64,000 nt of DNA from an uncultured Pseudomonadales bacterium (GTDB lineage Bacteria; Pseudomonadota; Gammaproteobacteria; Pseudomonadales; Azotimanducaceae), in assembly GCA_937775265.1 (NCBI GenBank), contig CALKBV010000008.1, forward strand, positions 124,001 to 188,000. Reading direction: 5' to 3'. Shown in pieces: positions 63,154 to 64,000 of the stretch (within the stretch, counting starts at the first letter, position 1; the number at the start of each line of letters is the position of its first letter). The position numbers and the translations under genes were made by a program. The notes below the pieces were generated by a model. It had not been told where the DNA came from. It saw nothing but the letters and a program-made list of their open reading frames with translations, and searched no databases.

Positions 63154-63479
63154 TGGCCTCGCGTTTGGACCTATCTCTCAAAAGCTGGGCAGCAGCAATA
63201 TTGATCAGCGCCGGCATTGCTTTTTTGGAGACTCAAACCCTCAACCTGCCGAGGATCGTCGTCGCGCACCTGCTGTTTGCGCTCAGCCTGTTCCTGCAGG
63301 TACAGCCGGTTAGGATTGCGGTGTTCAGCGCAGCCCTCGCGCTTGTTATATTCATCGGCAGCGCACGAGATTATCTCAATGCGGATCTGTCACACCTCTC
63401 GGCGACGGTAGATCTGATTGGGTTCGGCGCGACCGCCTGGTTCGCGCTCGCAATATTTCGCGGGAGAGGTCAGGCATGA
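63150..63479 (+). CDS. Small membrane protein of unknown family
   Basis: 109 residues from ATG at 63150, within the GFA stop. Three or four hydrophobic helices: SWAAAILISAGIAFLE, IVVAHLLFALSLFLQVQPV, IAVFSAALALVIFIG, and LIGFGATAWFALAIF. The chain ends GRGQA. No family was recognised. It is likely translated by coupling to the frame in front, which is itself decayed. Confidence 0.5.
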   Translation: MMASRLDLSLKSWAAAILISAGIAFLETQTLNLPRIVVAHLLFALSLFLQVQPVRIAVFSAALALVIFIGSARDYLNADLSHLSATVDLIGFGATAWFALAIFRGRGQA

Positions 63480-63630
63480 CATCCGGGGTGAGCACAGACA
63501 AGTTAAGTTACGCCATGGCAGCATCTGGCGATGAAAAATATCTGTAAACGCCATCGCTCCGCTCCTTCGGTCATCCAGTATGCTGGTTTGGCTTGCACAC
63601 GAAACAGAAGCCAACGAATGCTGCTTCGAT

Positions 63631-63665
63631 ATTCAAAATATTGACTGGATATGCCTGTTAAATTG
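63631..63665. repeat. Fourth copy of the dispersed repeat
   Basis: ATTCAAAATATTGACTGGAT then ATGCCTGTTAAATT matches the 59121 copy base for base over most of its length. It sits in the 63480-63723 gap, 60 bases from the end of the cyclase-family gene, which otherwise shows nothing. Confidence 0.65.
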
Positions 63666-63723
63666 TCCAATCTCCAATCTGCATTTAGAGTAGTAAGTCC
63701 CTAGTCTTCGTACTGAACTCGGG

Positions 63724-63999
63724 TCAGTGGATGGCGACTGGGTTGATCACAGCTTGGACTGCTCCTTCGAAGCGGGGCTGCCCAAGTACAAATAAAAATT
63801 CGGTGACGCTGTCACGCGCCAGCTCTCTACTGTCCATATTCTCGAGTATGTAGACACCGTTTTTGGCCAAAAGCTCGGGGTGAACCGGAAAAATTTCGCC
63901 GCTTTTTTCGGCCGGGATCACTTCCAAGGCCCAATTGTCGGCGCCAATAGCGACGACACCCAATTGAGCAAGATAGCGGGCACCGCTCAAACCAAGTCC
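63724..63999 (-). CDS. Cyclase-family protein, C-terminal part cut by the window edge
   Basis: 91 codons in view, still open at the right edge. LAQLGVVAIGADNWALEVIP, then FPVHPELLAKNGVYILENMD and VTEFLFVLGQPRFEGAVQAV end in NPVAIH. This is the C-terminal third of the cyclase/kynurenine formamidase-like family (zinc or manganese hydrolases of amide or cyclic esters). The metal motif HxGTHxDxPxH would be off the window. The TTG near 63990 is not a start. Confidence 0.82.
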   Translation of the reverse strand, partial: GLGLSGARYLAQLGVVAIGADNWALEVIPAEKSGEIFPVHPELLAKNGVYILENMDSRELARDSVTEFLFVLGQPRFEGAVQAVINPVAIH

Positions 64000-64000
64000 G

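Overview
The window looks like chromosomal DNA of a heterotrophic, probably marine gammaproteobacterium. The evidence is family content only: long TonB-dependent receptors, TldD/TldE, a BCCT carrier, paired DUF3604 proteins, and many acyl-CoA dehydrogenases, crotonases and oxygenases. No rRNA, tRNA, CRISPR array, integrase, transposase or phage gene was seen, so the taxonomic call is tentative.

Layout. 1-9.4 kb: an alcohol dehydrogenase stub, then a tandem duplication of an acyl-CoA dehydrogenase plus TonB receptor unit. In unit A the dehydrogenase is intact and the receptor is frameshifted. In unit B the dehydrogenase is wrecked and the receptor is intact. 8.9-22.6 kb: a catabolic block with a VOC protein, sugar-type symporter, Rieske oxygenase overlapping a PhyH-type dioxygenase, FKBP, broken SDR, OYE-type reductase, metallo-beta-lactamase-fold alkylsulfatase relative, and a two-gene acyl-CoA dehydrogenase pair. 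22.6-31 kb: monooxygenase-like, FMN-binding, DUF3127, P450, amidohydrolase and crotonase genes, with several gene stubs between them. 31-41 kb: TldE/TldD between two related amidohydrolases, a transporter, a sterol-desaturase-type enzyme, a small His-rich repeat protein, two crotonases and a VOC protein. 41-51 kb: CPBP protease, type-B carboxylesterase, molybdopterin oxidoreductase with a BCCT transporter, tandem EthD protein, and an MFS carrier abutting an outer-membrane protein fragment. 52-59 kb: one compact operon (two DUF3604 proteins, a parvulin-type foldase, a HupE/UreJ-like membrane protein) read away from a TetR-family gene, with a perfect 7-2-7 inverted repeat between them. 59-64 kb: DUF6159 membrane protein, ADC-like protein plus LLM flavin oxidoreductase, decayed GFA gene, small membrane protein and a cut-off cyclase-family gene.

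How it fits together: most enzymes suit import and oxidation of hydrophobic carbon such as terpenoids, steroids, aromatics or alkyl esters, through oxygenases and CoA beta-oxidation. No single complete pathway can be read here. About eleven genes are truncated or frameshifted, which is many for 64 kb and suggests either ongoing gene loss or indel errors in the assembly. The best candidate for an undescribed system is the DUF3604 operon with its likely operator.
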